The notes beneath the pieces were generated by a model, which was not told where the DNA came from, made no database searches, and saw nothing but the letters and a program-made list of their open reading frames with translations. From positions 8,639,001 to 8,703,000 of the forward strand of contig NZ_CP121634.1 of the NCBI RefSeq assembly GCF_029714945.1: a stretch of 64,000 nucleotides of DNA, read 5' to 3'. Source of the DNA: Bradyrhizobium sp. CIAT3101 (GTDB lineage: Bacteria > Pseudomonadota > Alphaproteobacteria > Rhizobiales > Xanthobacteraceae). Positions 55,373 to 64,000 of this stretch are shown piece by piece. A program made the translations under genes and the position numbers. Within the stretch, counting starts at the first letter, position 1; each line of letters opens with the position of its first letter.

Positions 55373-57076
55373 TCATAGCTCAACGCCATGGTCCCTGAGC
55401 ACTTGGCGCATCAGCTCGCCCTTAATCTCGCAGGCGATCTCGTCGCGGATCTTTGCTCCGAACTGCAACTCGGCATCGCTGTTTCCGGTCAGGTCATGAT
55501 CGGCGAGCCGTTGCTTAAGGCGATTCTGGAAATCCTCGTCCATCGCCTCGATCAGCCGGTCCTGCATTTGTGCATGGGCTTCGGGGGCGATCCGCCTCAC
55601 GACCGTCTCCCAAGGTTGCCAGCGGGTTGCCAGATAGTCGGCGAAATCCGCCGCCTCCTCATTCCGCACCTGCTTCTCCGCTGTGGTGAGGTCGTGCTCA
55701 GTGACGTAGGAGACATCAAAGAACCGCATCTTCGGAGCCATCAGCCGCAGATCCAGGCGCTCGCGTAGCTTGACCTGATAGGCGAGATAGACTTCGACCT
55801 CATCGACGAATTGGAGCGAGCCGGCCTTCTGACGAGCAATCCGCTCGAGTGCGCCCAGCCGGAACATGACCCGCGCCCGGTGGACGAGGTCGCCCAGACG
55901 ATGGTCATAGGCCCCCTCCTCGACATCAGCGTTCATGCGTGCGATTTGCATGCCGTTCCAGGTCAGCGTGATGCGATCTTCGCAGGTCTCGCTCGCCCCA
56001 AACGCCAGCTGGAAATACTGCTGGCGCAACCCCGGCCTGATCGCTGCTTGCCGCAAATCATCCAATACCGTGTTTCGGAATTCTAGATGCTTATAACTCA
56101 CAGTCTCTCGCAGCCTGTTGAGGAAACGCATATATTCCCGCGCCCCCGGCTCTTTGGCGAATTTCTGCAAGGCGGCGATCGCCTCCGGCTCGCCCTCCAT
56201 CCTGTTTGCTGCTACCTCCGTCAGGGGTCGTGCTGGACCGCTCGCGGTTCCCTCATTCATCGAGAAGAAGACCCGGGGACCGCTATAACCCGGGGCATTC
56301 AGGGTTGCCGCCAGATTCGTCCGTCCCCCCTCGGATAACGGGTTACCCGCCAGTTCAATCCTACACGCAGAGCCTAGCTGGGTTAGCAGCGTCTCCGGCA
56401 GGCTTGTCAGCCCGTTGCCTTCGACCCGGAGTTGCCGGAGCCCTGCCGGAAGGGCATCAGGCAGACGGGTCAGATGGTTGTTGGCGACGTAGAGCCGCAG
56501 CAGCCCAGCCGGGAGCGTATTGGGCAGATGAGTCAGCAGATTGACGCTCGCGTAGAGCCGCAGGAGCCTAGGCGGGAGTGTATCAGGCAGGGCCGTTAGT
56601 AGATTGCCGGTGACGCTGAGCTGCTGCAGTCCAGCCGGGAGTGTTTCGGGAAGGTTGGTCAGCCGGTTCTCGTCGGCGTTCAGATCCCAGAGCGCAGGCG
56701 GAAGAGCCGCGGGCAAATGGGTCAACTGGTTGCCGCTGGCGTCCAGCTGCTGGACCTGCACCGGAAGGGCGGGCAAGGTTGTTAGGGACAGCGACGACAG
56801 ATTCAGCGGCAGCGGCGTAGAGGCATTGGCGTTATGTCGCCAAGCTCGCACTCGCCTTACCGCCTCTTGCCGGTTCTCGTTCAGCCCCTGATTCACATCG
56901 CCAGCCCAAGCGTCCAGGATTTGATCCTGCGACTCCTGCGAACGAGCGGACTCCCGCGCTCCAGTCAAGGCTTGGACCCACTCAGCCGCCGCCTGAGTGA
57001 GACCGCACAGGCAACCTTGCCGGTGGCTTTGTTCTGAAGGAGTACCAGCGCTCGACTCGGCCCGCCCTGTGTTCAT
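55373..57076 (-). CDS. nopM: NopM/IpaH-type effector, LRR plus NEL E3 ubiquitin ligase (short form)
   Basis: This effector of 567 residues has about seven leucine-rich repeats of 20-21 residues (about 95-245, units such as 'LPAGLRQLRVEGNGLTSLPE') and a C-terminal NEL ubiquitin ligase domain (about 285-567). The catalytic cysteine is C365 in 'GASETCEDRITLTWNG', the motif conserved with IpaH and SspH. The ATG at 57076 has AAGGAG 11 bases upstream; a TTG at 57100 would add eight residues. A perfect tts box lies 71 bases upstream. Its NEL domain is very close to that of the neighbouring larger paralogue. Confidence 0.93.
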   Translation of the reverse strand: MNTGRAESSAGTPSEQSHRQGCLCGLTQAAAEWVQALTGARESARSQESQDQILDAWAGDVNQGLNENRQEAVRRVRAWRHNANASTPLPLNLSSLSLTTLPALPVQVQQLDASGNQLTHLPAALPPALWDLNADENRLTNLPETLPAGLQQLSVTGNLLTALPDTLPPRLLRLYASVNLLTHLPNTLPAGLLRLYVANNHLTRLPDALPAGLRQLRVEGNGLTSLPETLLTQLGSACRIELAGNPLSEGGRTNLAATLNAPGYSGPRVFFSMNEGTASGPARPLTEVAANRMEGEPEAIAALQKFAKEPGAREYMRFLNRLRETVSYKHLEFRNTVLDDLRQAAIRPGLRQQYFQLAFGASETCEDRITLTWNGMQIARMNADVEEGAYDHRLGDLVHRARVMFRLGALERIARQKAGSLQFVDEVEVYLAYQVKLRERLDLRLMAPKMRFFDVSYVTEHDLTTAEKQVRNEEAADFADYLATRWQPWETVVRRIAPEAHAQMQDRLIEAMDEDFQNRLKQRLADHDLTGNSDAELQFGAKIRDEIACEIKGELMRQVLRDHGVEL

Positions 57077-57146
57077 CAATGCTCGTTCTCCTTCGGTCAA
57101 ATCAGCGTGTCAGTTTCGGTAGACAGTCTCTCCTGTTCTGAGGGGT

Positions 57147-57166
57147 TTAGCTTTCGACGAGCTGAC
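57147..57166 (-). promoter_or_regulatory. perfect tts box upstream of the short NEL effector
   Basis: On the minus strand the site reads GTCAGCTCGTCGAAAGCTAA, an essentially perfect TtsI-binding tts box, 71 bases before the ATG at 57076. Confidence 0.93.
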
Positions 57167-58187
57167 GGGAGTCGCTAGTGATACGGCGATGGAAACCATA
57201 TTGGTCCTTCGAAGCTGCGGCGTCATGCCCAACTAAAGCCAAGCCACCGTCAAAGGAAGGTTCGAACCGCCAGTTTAGTTGGCAGCGCATGCCCGCAGCC
57301 GACGCTCGGCGAATGTGGTGCGCGTCGAAGGCAAGGTGGCGTATAGCTTCCCTGCTCGTCAGGACTCGGGCAGGAAGTCTCAACGTCACGCTTTGCTCGT
57401 GCCCTGCGCGGGGCCTGAGCTCGGCATTGATCGGTCGAACGGCTTGTTTCAGCATGCTATGGCAAACCTAGAGTGTTATACAAAGTCGGCCCGATCATCG
57501 CCAACTGATCCATTCAATGCCGGCCTACCTTTTAGGCTTGATGATCTTACGCGGTGACACGATGCCATTGTAGTTTGCGATCGGCATCGATGCGAAGAAG
57601 TTCGCTGGGGCGCATCTTGCGGCCGCTTGTTGGCGTCGCAGCGCGATATCAACTGCGAGTAGCTTGGGATCGGCGCCGGCCAACTCGACAATGCCCGCGG
57701 AACTTCAGGTGAAGGGTCACCTCAGTTCGACTTTATTCGTCGAAGATCGGTCCGCTGCGGTTGCTGAGATTTTTGCCGTCGAATGCGACGCTCGGCCGGA
57801 CTGCCCATCCTCAAAACGATAGCATTTTCCGACTTCTGAATCGACACCCTGAGGTGCTCGTCATGATGCACAAGGCAGATACACCTCTTGAGTCATGCGC
57901 CAGTCAATCGGTCCGCGTCTTTGGCCAATATGGATAGCTTAATTGCCAAGGGGCAATTTGCGCAGCAAAAGTATCGGTCGCGGCGAGAGCGATGGATTGC
58001 AGTTGCTCTGCTGCTGCGAATGGTCCGTTGCAATCCCTCGAGAAGATCGATCGAGCCCCTGCACTTAGATCCTGCCGCCGAGTCTTTAACAAACGTTCCA
58101 TTTGCGCGCCGACATATCGAAAACCACCATGGCGTAGCGAGGGCTGAGTGGGAAGAGATTGACGTCCCTCGCAATAGGATAGCTGCT
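57167..58187. other. spacer between the two NEL effector genes, no gene
   Basis: No convincing gene was found. The long rightward frame from 57888 is antisense to the larger effector and is rejected. The last 20-30 bases before the larger effector's stop match the equivalent positions of the shorter one, marking the edge of the duplication. Confidence 0.5.
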
Positions 58188-60659
58188 TCACAGCTCAACG
58201 CCGTGGTCCCTGAGCACCTCGCGCATCAGCTCGCCTTTAATCTCGCAAGCGATCTCGTCGCGGATCTTTGCTCCGAACTGCAACTCGGCATCGCTGTTTC
58301 CGGTCAGGTCGTGATCGGCGAGCCGTTGCTCGAGCCGACTCTGGAAATCCTCGTCCATCGCCGCGATCAGCCGGTCCTGCATCTGTGCGTGGGCTTCGGG
58401 GGCGATCCGGCTCACCACCGTCTCCCATGGTTGCCAGCGAGTTGCCAGATAATCGGCGAATCCTGCCGCCTCCTCATTCCGAACCTGGGTCTCGGCCGCG
58501 GTGAGGTCGTGCTCAGTGACGTAGGAGACATCAAAGAACCGCATGTCCGGAGCGATGAGCTGCAGGTCCAGCCGCTCGCGTAGCTTGACCTGATAGGCAA
58601 GATAGACCTCTATCTCGTCGACGAATTGGAGTGAACCGACCTTCTGACGAGCGATGGGCTCGAGCGCGCCCAGGCGGAACAGGACCCGCGCCTGGCCGAC
58701 GAGCTCGCCTAGACGGTTGTCATAGGTCCCCTCCTCGACATCAGCGTTCATGCGTGCGATTTGCATGCCGTTCCAGGTCAGCGTGATGCGATCTTCGCAG
58801 GTCTCGCTCGCCCCAAACGCCAGCTGGAAATATTGCTGACGCAACTTCGGCCTGGACGCTGCTTGCCGCAGATCATCGGCTACTGCTTTTCTAAATTCCG
58901 GATTGCCGCTATTCACGGTGCTACGCAGCCTGTCGAGGAAAAGCGCATATTCCGACGCGCCCGCTTCGCCGGCGAAGTTCCGCCATGCAGCGATCACCTC
59001 CGGCTCGCCCTCCATCCAGTCCGCTACCGCCTCGCTCAGGGGTCGCGCTGAATCGCCCGCCGTTCCCTCACTCATCGAGAAGAACACTCGCGGACCGCTA
59101 TAGCCGAGGGCATTCAGGGCTGTTGCCAAATTCGTCCGCACCCGCGCGGACAGCGGGTTATCCTCTACATACACGATGCACTCAGAACCCAGCTGGGTTA
59201 GCAGCGTCTCCGGCAGGCTAGTCAGCCGGTTGCCCCGTACCTCGAGCACCTGGAGCTCGGCCGGAAGGTTCTCAGGCAAGCTCGTCAGCCGGTTGCCTCC
59301 GACGTGGAGTCTCTGAAGCTCAGGCGGGAGGCTGTCGGGCAGGCTGGTCAGGTCGTTGTCGCGGGCGAAGAGCAACGGGAGATCGCCGGGAAGGGCGTTG
59401 GGCAGGCTGGTCAGCCGGTTGCCGTCGGCTTCGAGCTCCTGAAGGTCGGGCGGCAGACTCTCGGGTAGGCTAGTCAGCTGGTTGCCGCCAACGGCAAGTG
59501 TCTGAAGTCCGGTCGGGAGTGTGTTGGGCAGGCTGGTCAGCAGGTTGCCGCGGACGTCAAGGTTCTGGAGCCCCGCCGGCAGTGTGTCCGGCAGGTTGGT
59601 CAGCCGGCAGCTGCAGACACCGAGCGTCCAGAGATTCTCCGGAAGAGTTTCGGGCAGTCTGCTCAGCAGATTGCCGCCGATTTCCAGTGACTGGAGTCCG
59701 ATCGGAAGCATATCAGGCAGGCTGGTCAAGCGGTTGTCGCTGGCGCCGAGCGCCCGGAGTCCGGCCGGGAGCGTGTCGGGCAGGTGCACCAAGTCGTTGT
59801 CGCTCACATCAAGCGACTGGAGGCCGGGCGGAAATGCGGCGGGCAATGTCGTCAGGCCCAGGCGTGGCAGCTCCAGCCGTGCATAGACGTCTCCGGCTTC
59901 TACCCAGGCTCTTATTCGTCTTGCGGCCTCGTGCCGGTTCTCGTTTTCCGTCTGCCCCGGTTCGCCAGCCCAATTGTCCAGGATCTGCTCAAGCCGCCCT
60001 TCCCTGAGGACGGGGACTTCAAGGTTCGTCAGATTGCTGGCAGAGCTAGATGTGGAAGCGCCCGTGCCGTGCAAGCCGCCGGTCCACTGCGCCGGGACCG
60101 GCGCGAGGGGGAACCGGCCGCCTCCTGTTGAAGTATTGCCATCGTCCGGCCGGGGCTGTCGGCTAAGGGTCGATGCCTCGAGGCTGTGCCCCCAAGCAAT
60201 TGCGGGTGTCGTTGGCCACTCCGACACCACATCATCGGCCTCAGCCCACGAATACTCCTCCTGACCGACACTATCCGTCGGCCAATCGGCAGCTGCATCC
60301 ATGCCCTGCCGGCAATCTGTCAGGCTGCAACTGCCACGCAAATGGCGACCGCGATCCGCGGCCGCAAAACGCACATTCTGATCACCCCCTTGCTCAGAGG
60401 GTGGATCAGACCGCGACCGCGAGGTGCTTTGTCCGACGCGATCCTCGTGCGGCATGCTCAACTGCTCTGCATCTCTGTTCGACACACCATAGGGCTGGCC
60501 GGGGCTATGTGAATCGGAGGGTTGGCGTTCGTGCGGATGCAACTCGTTCAGGTGCTGCTGAAAACCCGCTTGATTCGCCCGCTGCGTTTGCAGTCCGTCG
60601 TCATGCGACCGCTCTATGTCCGAGGCCTCGAATGGATTGAGGTTTTTAAACGGATCCAT
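58188..60659 (-). CDS. nopM: NopM/IpaH-type effector, LRR plus NEL E3 ubiquitin ligase (long form)
   Basis: This effector of 823 residues has a long polar N-terminus (1 to about 255), about eleven leucine-rich repeats (about 260-500) and a NEL ligase domain (about 540-823). The catalytic cysteine is C621 in 'GASETCEDRITLTWNG'. Repeats follow the pattern LP-x-LP-x2-LQ-x-L-x-V-x-GN-x-LTS. The ATG at 60659 has AGGAG seven bases upstream, and a perfect tts box lies 55 bases upstream. It should be delivered by the type III system and ubiquitinate host proteins chosen by the repeats. It is a tandem paralogue of the 567-residue effector. Confidence 0.95.
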   Translation of the reverse strand: MDPFKNLNPFEASDIERSHDDGLQTQRANQAGFQQHLNELHPHERQPSDSHSPGQPYGVSNRDAEQLSMPHEDRVGQSTSRSRSDPPSEQGGDQNVRFAAADRGRHLRGSCSLTDCRQGMDAAADWPTDSVGQEEYSWAEADDVVSEWPTTPAIAWGHSLEASTLSRQPRPDDGNTSTGGGRFPLAPVPAQWTGGLHGTGASTSSSASNLTNLEVPVLREGRLEQILDNWAGEPGQTENENRHEAARRIRAWVEAGDVYARLELPRLGLTTLPAAFPPGLQSLDVSDNDLVHLPDTLPAGLRALGASDNRLTSLPDMLPIGLQSLEIGGNLLSRLPETLPENLWTLGVCSCRLTNLPDTLPAGLQNLDVRGNLLTSLPNTLPTGLQTLAVGGNQLTSLPESLPPDLQELEADGNRLTSLPNALPGDLPLLFARDNDLTSLPDSLPPELQRLHVGGNRLTSLPENLPAELQVLEVRGNRLTSLPETLLTQLGSECIVYVEDNPLSARVRTNLATALNALGYSGPRVFFSMSEGTAGDSARPLSEAVADWMEGEPEVIAAWRNFAGEAGASEYALFLDRLRSTVNSGNPEFRKAVADDLRQAASRPKLRQQYFQLAFGASETCEDRITLTWNGMQIARMNADVEEGTYDNRLGELVGQARVLFRLGALEPIARQKVGSLQFVDEIEVYLAYQVKLRERLDLQLIAPDMRFFDVSYVTEHDLTAAETQVRNEEAAGFADYLATRWQPWETVVSRIAPEAHAQMQDRLIAAMDEDFQSRLEQRLADHDLTGNSDAELQFGAKIRDEIACEIKGELMREVLRDHGVEL

Positions 60660-60713
60660 CCCATTCTCCTGGCAGATCGAAAGCCCTGGATAACCACGTT
60701 CTCGCTAAGAGAT

Positions 60714-60733
60714 TTAGCTTTCGAGAAGCTGAC
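60714..60733 (-). promoter_or_regulatory. perfect tts box upstream of the long NEL effector
   Basis: On the minus strand the site reads GTCAGCTTCTCGAAAGCTAA, a perfect TtsI-binding tts box, 55 bases before the ATG at 60659. Confidence 0.95.
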
Positions 60734-61456
60734 GCGGAATGAGAATAATCGGATCTGTCCTCTAAGATCTCCCGAGATCGTTACCGCCTAACTGCCCCTA
60801 GCTGCAGTTCGACTTGCCGAGGCCGGACCATACGGCGGTGAGGCTGATTTCTGAGCCTCTCTTCAGAACCTCCGCGCTTCTGGGCGCCGGCAAAAGTCAT
60901 GCTGGGAAATATCGCAATGTCGTTTTCTTGCCCCGTTCACGGAACGTAACGCCCGCAATGCCCGCCTCTGCATGCCCATATCTTCCGACGAGGCCTCAAA
61001 AGCGAACTTCTCCAGCTCGACTTTGTTGCACATCGACCAATAGCTCCGATGCAAGAGCCATGACCCAAGCGCATTCTTTTGCGGGGGGTAAGCATCCAGA
61101 GTCTCGCACATTGAGCCTGTCGTAACCGAGATGCCTCATATTGCGCTGCTCGACCGGCAGACGGATCACTGCGACATCGTCGAGACCGGAAAATCACAGC
61201 TGAGGATTCAAAGCCGCGACGATCACGCAAACTGCGCTCGCCTTTTGTCCGCAAACCTGGCCAGTTGCGACGAGTCGAGCGCTAGCGCCTATCCAAGCCG
61301 CGCTAAATGGTCAATTCGCCCACCTATGAGGATTAAATTTGCACGCCAACTGACAAGCAGCTTATGCGAATCTGTCAAATATCATGTTTTTCGGAGATTT
61401 GACGCGAGGTTATAGCGCGCTTAAGCAACGGGCATGTTTCCGAGCGGAGGCGAGCA
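60734..61456. other. no gene recognised
   Basis: This is the region between the divergent NEL effector and the Mpo1-like gene. Frames are short. The right 100 bases are AT-rich and probably carry the promoter of the Mpo1-like gene, but no motif was identified. Confidence 0.45.
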
Positions 61457-62032
61457 TTGCGTTTGCTAGACGATAAAATGTGCCGTGGTCGCGAACACAA
61501 CGGGCGAGGCGAGCGCCGCTTGAACTCATATTTCCGGCGACTGCTCGCGGATTACGCGGAGTATCATCGCGCCCCCTGGAATTGCGCGATGCACGTCTTG
61601 GGCATCCTGTCCTTGTTCCTGGCCAGTAATCTTCCGCTCGGTCTATGGTTCGTAACGGTATTGGGAGTTCAAGTCAGCATGGCGACCATGGCGCTCACGC
61701 CAGCGCTGATTTTTTGGCTGGCGCTCGATTTCGAACTTGGCGCCGTGATCGTAGGCGTCGCGATCGCATTGCTTGCAGTCGCGACGATGATCCTCAATCA
61801 TCTGACGACTGTCGGGATGTGGTCGCTTACTGCAGTCCTGATTCTGATCGGCGTCTCATCGTTGATCATTGGACATTTGGTATTTGAGCGCCGCAGACCG
61901 GCAGCGGTCGACCATCCCAGCCATCTGTTGGTCGGACCGATGTTTGTCACGGCCAAGTTGGTTGTCGCGCTCGGCTTTCGGCCCGATCTCCGCATCATCA
62001 TCGGCAAGCCCCGTCAAGCATCTCCCCGGTGA
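61457..62032 (+). CDS. Mpo1-like (DUF962) membrane protein
   Basis: This 191-residue membrane protein belongs to the Mpo1/YGL010w family, whose yeast member is a dioxygenase acting on 2-hydroxy fatty acids. It has about four membrane segments. Histidines expected to bind iron are in 'EYHRAPWNCAMHVLGI' and 'IGHLVFERRRPAAVDHPSH'. The TTG start at 61457 is supported by GGAGG six bases upstream; an ATG at 61478 is the alternative. The role in symbiosis is unknown. Confidence 0.78.
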   Translation: MRLLDDKMCRGREHNGRGERRLNSYFRRLLADYAEYHRAPWNCAMHVLGILSLFLASNLPLGLWFVTVLGVQVSMATMALTPALIFWLALDFELGAVIVGVAIALLAVATMILNHLTTVGMWSLTAVLILIGVSSLIIGHLVFERRRPAAVDHPSHLLVGPMFVTAKLVVALGFRPDLRIIIGKPRQASPR

Positions 62033-62167
62033 CGGGCTTTGTCACGTCGCTCCGCGAGCCGTCGACCGTCCCGGCCGATTCACTGACTGAAGCGAAGTCT
62101 ATATAGTCGGTTTGCCTCCATTTGCCGGCTACGCTTAAGGCGGCGAAGTCTCTCCAGCGTGAAAGTC

Positions 62168-62893
62168 TTATCTTGTCGGAAAGGCGATAAGCTGGATAGC
62201 GGCGGCCCCGAGTATAACGACAAGCACGTAGCGCGTTGTCTTCTCCGATAGCCAACGAAGACCAACGGTAGTTCCGATCATTGCTCCGACAAGAGCACCT
62301 AGCGCATATTGCCAGGTCTGCGGTGAAGGCAATTGTCCGACATAAACTGCGCCGACGAGCCCAATTGCGGAATTCACCCAAATAAAGGGAGCGGATAACG
62401 CTGCGGCCTGTTTGGGCGACGCCCACCGCAACGCGATTAGGATGGGGGCGAGAAAAACGCCACCGCCGACACCTGTAACGCCTGAAACGAAGCCGACGCC
62501 AGCCCCTGTTGCCATCGTTCCCAAAAGTGGCGCGTCGCAATCTGAAACGTCTTTCTTGGCTCGACCGAGCAACAAGACGGCAGCCGCGATTAGAAGGACG
62601 ACACCGGTAATAGCATTATAAACCCGCGGGGATAGGACCGTGAAACCTCCAATTAAGGCGGTTGGCACCGAAGCGATTACAAGAGGTTTCAGCTTTTTCC
62701 AATCAACATAGGCGCCGCGATTGAAGAGCCACGTTGAATACGTCGCAGCAACGATGTTGAGCAACAATGCCGTCGGCCGCATCTGAGTTGATGGAAATGA
62801 TGAGAACGCCATTAGCGCCAGAAAGGCTGTACCTCCCGCCTGGCCGACTGTTGCGTAAAGAAGCGAAACGGTAGCAAAGAAGATTGTGAGCAT
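62168..62893 (-). CDS. TSUP-family (TauE/SafE) transporter
   Basis: This 241-residue protein has seven or eight membrane helices and the two-fold TSUP repeat: 'YATVGQAGGTAFLALMAFSS' in the first half and 'GFVSGVTGVGGGVFLAPILI' in the second. Members export sulfite, sulfoacetate or related anions. A link with the sulfation genes at 16-27 kb is possible but purely speculative. It is convergent with the Mpo1-like gene. Confidence 0.88.
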   Translation of the reverse strand: MLTIFFATVSLLYATVGQAGGTAFLALMAFSSFPSTQMRPTALLLNIVAATYSTWLFNRGAYVDWKKLKPLVIASVPTALIGGFTVLSPRVYNAITGVVLLIAAAVLLLGRAKKDVSDCDAPLLGTMATGAGVGFVSGVTGVGGGVFLAPILIALRWASPKQAAALSAPFIWVNSAIGLVGAVYVGQLPSPQTWQYALGALVGAMIGTTVGLRWLSEKTTRYVLVVILGAAAIQLIAFPTR

Positions 62894-63740
62894 TGTAATC
62901 GCGCTTCAAAGTGTCCGGAATAGGCGGATGCGGGATGCTCCCACATACTGATGCATTCGCCGGTGTGTCGGAGGGCTTGTCTCAAGGAAGGTGCAAGGCC
63001 AACTTAGCGCCGAAAAGCAATCGAAATGATCCGAGTTGCTTTGCGCCCTACCTCTAACGCGCCCGGAGCCGGGTCGAGCGTTGCTTCAATCCGATAAAGC
63101 AAGGTCGCCTCGTCGCCACGCGCTACGATAAACTTGCAGCCGATTACTTTGCCTTCGTTCAGCTTGCATCTATCGGGCTCTGACTGCCGCCACATCAATC
63201 CGGTCCACGCCCTGGTTTCGAGAAACGTCAGAACATCATGCTGTCAGCGTGTCGGCATTGCACCCCATCAGAAATGATAGGTTCCAGCATCTCAGGCTTC
63301 TAAGGCTATCCTCCTCCTGGGGTATTCATGCGAGTGCTTAATAGTTCGCGCAGATTGCGCGAAAGGCAACCAAAACGGAGGCATGATGCCGTCTTCGCGG
63401 CGTCTGCCTATGGGCACAACAGCCACATGCCTATCCATCTTGGCACCCCACCCGCCCGGCGGCGCATCATGTCCCCTGCACAGTCTTGTTAAAAAAGGAT
63501 CTACCGATGTCCTTCTCGCCAAACCTACTTCCCGCCGCATAGCCGAGAGGGACTCCTCGACATTATCTCCCGCAAGACCCCGCTTACAGCGGTCCTCGAA
63601 GCAGCCGGGTTCGGCGTGTGGGCTTCGGCTTCAAGCAAATCGTCTTCATCACGGAAAAAAGGTAGCAGCATCGGTGCGGCTTTCCTCTGGGCACAAGTCT
63701 CCTAGTCTCATTTTTAGCCCCCCGGGGGGCGAATAAAGCG
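62894..63740. other. no gene recognised
   Basis: A leftward frame of 64 codons at 63004-63198 and others on both strands show no recognisable domain. No terminator or motif stands out until the repeat that begins at 63741. Confidence 0.4.
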
Positions 63741-64000
63741 GCCCCGCCCGATGAGATCGGGCGGGGCGTTGGCGTCGCGAGCGCTTACTCGCCGGTCTTG
63801 CGGGGGCGGGACCAGAGGAGCGTGTAGCCGTCGCCGGCTTCATCGTCGAACAGGTTCGCGTAAATCGGCGCGTTGAACGAGGGGTCATCGAGCTTGAGCG
63901 AGAGGTAGTCGCGGCCTTCCTCGGAGCGCTTCGACCAGGCTGCCCCGATTTCCGCCCGGCCCACATAGACGCGGTGGCTGGGAGCGTTCTCGTTTGAGCG
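63741..64000. repeat. right copy of the near-identical direct repeat
   Basis: It matches 46208-46467 over its whole visible length, in direct orientation, with one difference noted by eye. It begins with the 27-base terminator hairpin (63741-63767) and continues through DUF736 to the edge of the window. Confidence 0.95.
63785..64000 (-). CDS. DUF736 protein, 3' part (second copy)
   Basis: The visible 71 codons encode the C-terminal two thirds of a DUF736 protein that is nearly identical to the one at 46.3 kb ('[20 protein letters not shown]' onward). The 5' end lies outside the window. The hairpin on its left is the same terminator as in the first copy. Such closeness implies a recent duplication or gene conversion. 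Confidence 0.9.
   Translation of the reverse strand, partial: RSNENAPSHRVYVGRAEIGAAWSKRSEEGRDYLSLKLDDPSFNAPIYANLFDDEAGDGYTLLWSRPRKTGE

Noticed and set aside
57888..58583. Rightward open frame of 231 codons
   Set aside because: It is antisense to the NEL domain of the long effector; the same shadow appears opposite the short effector at 55388-55768.
63004..63198. Leftward 64-codon frame
   Set aside because: It may be an old fragment, but nothing in it could be tied to a known family, so it was not called as a gene.
1..64000. tRNA, rRNA and CRISPR arrays
   Set aside because: No cloverleaf-like sequence with a recognisable T-arm, no rRNA stretch and no regularly spaced short repeats were seen by eye.

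Overview
The window looks like part of the symbiosis island of a Bradyrhizobium-type rhizobium. It combines Trb conjugation genes, the excision and quorum-sensing module known from the Mesorhizobium ICEMlSym elements, NodD-type nod boxes, TtsI-type tts boxes, type III effectors and decayed insertion sequences. No housekeeping genes, rRNA, tRNA or CRISPR arrays were seen.

Layout. (1) 1-10.1 kb: the 3' end of a LysR gene, then a compact leftward trb operon (trbBCDEJKLFGI plus a DUF2274 gene). (2) 10.2-16 kb: an MFS carrier, a ribbon-helix-helix protein, a candidate small RNA with its own terminator, and an MsbA-like ABC exporter. (3) 16.2-27.6 kb: a nod box, nodP and nodQ (PAPS synthesis), a radical SAM protein, and a tightly coupled run of GMC oxidoreductase, class III aminotransferase, sulfotransferase and MFS exporter. 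This run looks like a small biosynthetic cluster, and I know of no described product for it. (4) 27.7-31.1 kb: a secreted hypothetical protein, a second ribbon-helix-helix protein and traG. Regions 2-3 therefore separate traG from trbB, which are neighbours in related elements. (5) 31.5-39.2 kb: an outer-membrane protein that appears to fuse a porin-like barrel to an omptin protease barrel, then the excision/transfer operon rdfS-repA-DUF2840-traF-lytic transglycosylase-rlxS. (6) 39.6-41.6 kb: a second nod box and a NoeE-like sulfotransferase. (7) 42.1-46.6 kb: an fseA-like frameshifted gene pair, two divergent qseM/qseC-like modules, a NopT-type cysteine protease effector between them, an IS5 relic and a DUF736 gene. 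(8) 46.6-64 kb: an effector island with one unrecognised candidate effector and two NEL-domain ubiquitin ligases of the NopM/IpaH type. It also holds a vanillate-demethylase-like Rieske pair with its LysR regulator, an IS110 relic, an Mpo1-like membrane protein and a TSUP transporter. A second, almost identical DUF736 copy runs off the right edge.

How the parts fit. NodD should switch on PAPS production (nodPQ) and a sulfotransferase, which predicts sulfated Nod factors. TtsI should switch on the effectors. The qseC/qseM, fseA and rdfS genes match the circuit that restrains excision and transfer in ICEMlSymR7A, while trb, traG and rlxS supply the transfer machinery. An integrase, traR/traI and the core nod, nif and T3SS apparatus genes are not in the window. 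All assignments were made by reading sequence and motifs; no database search was run.
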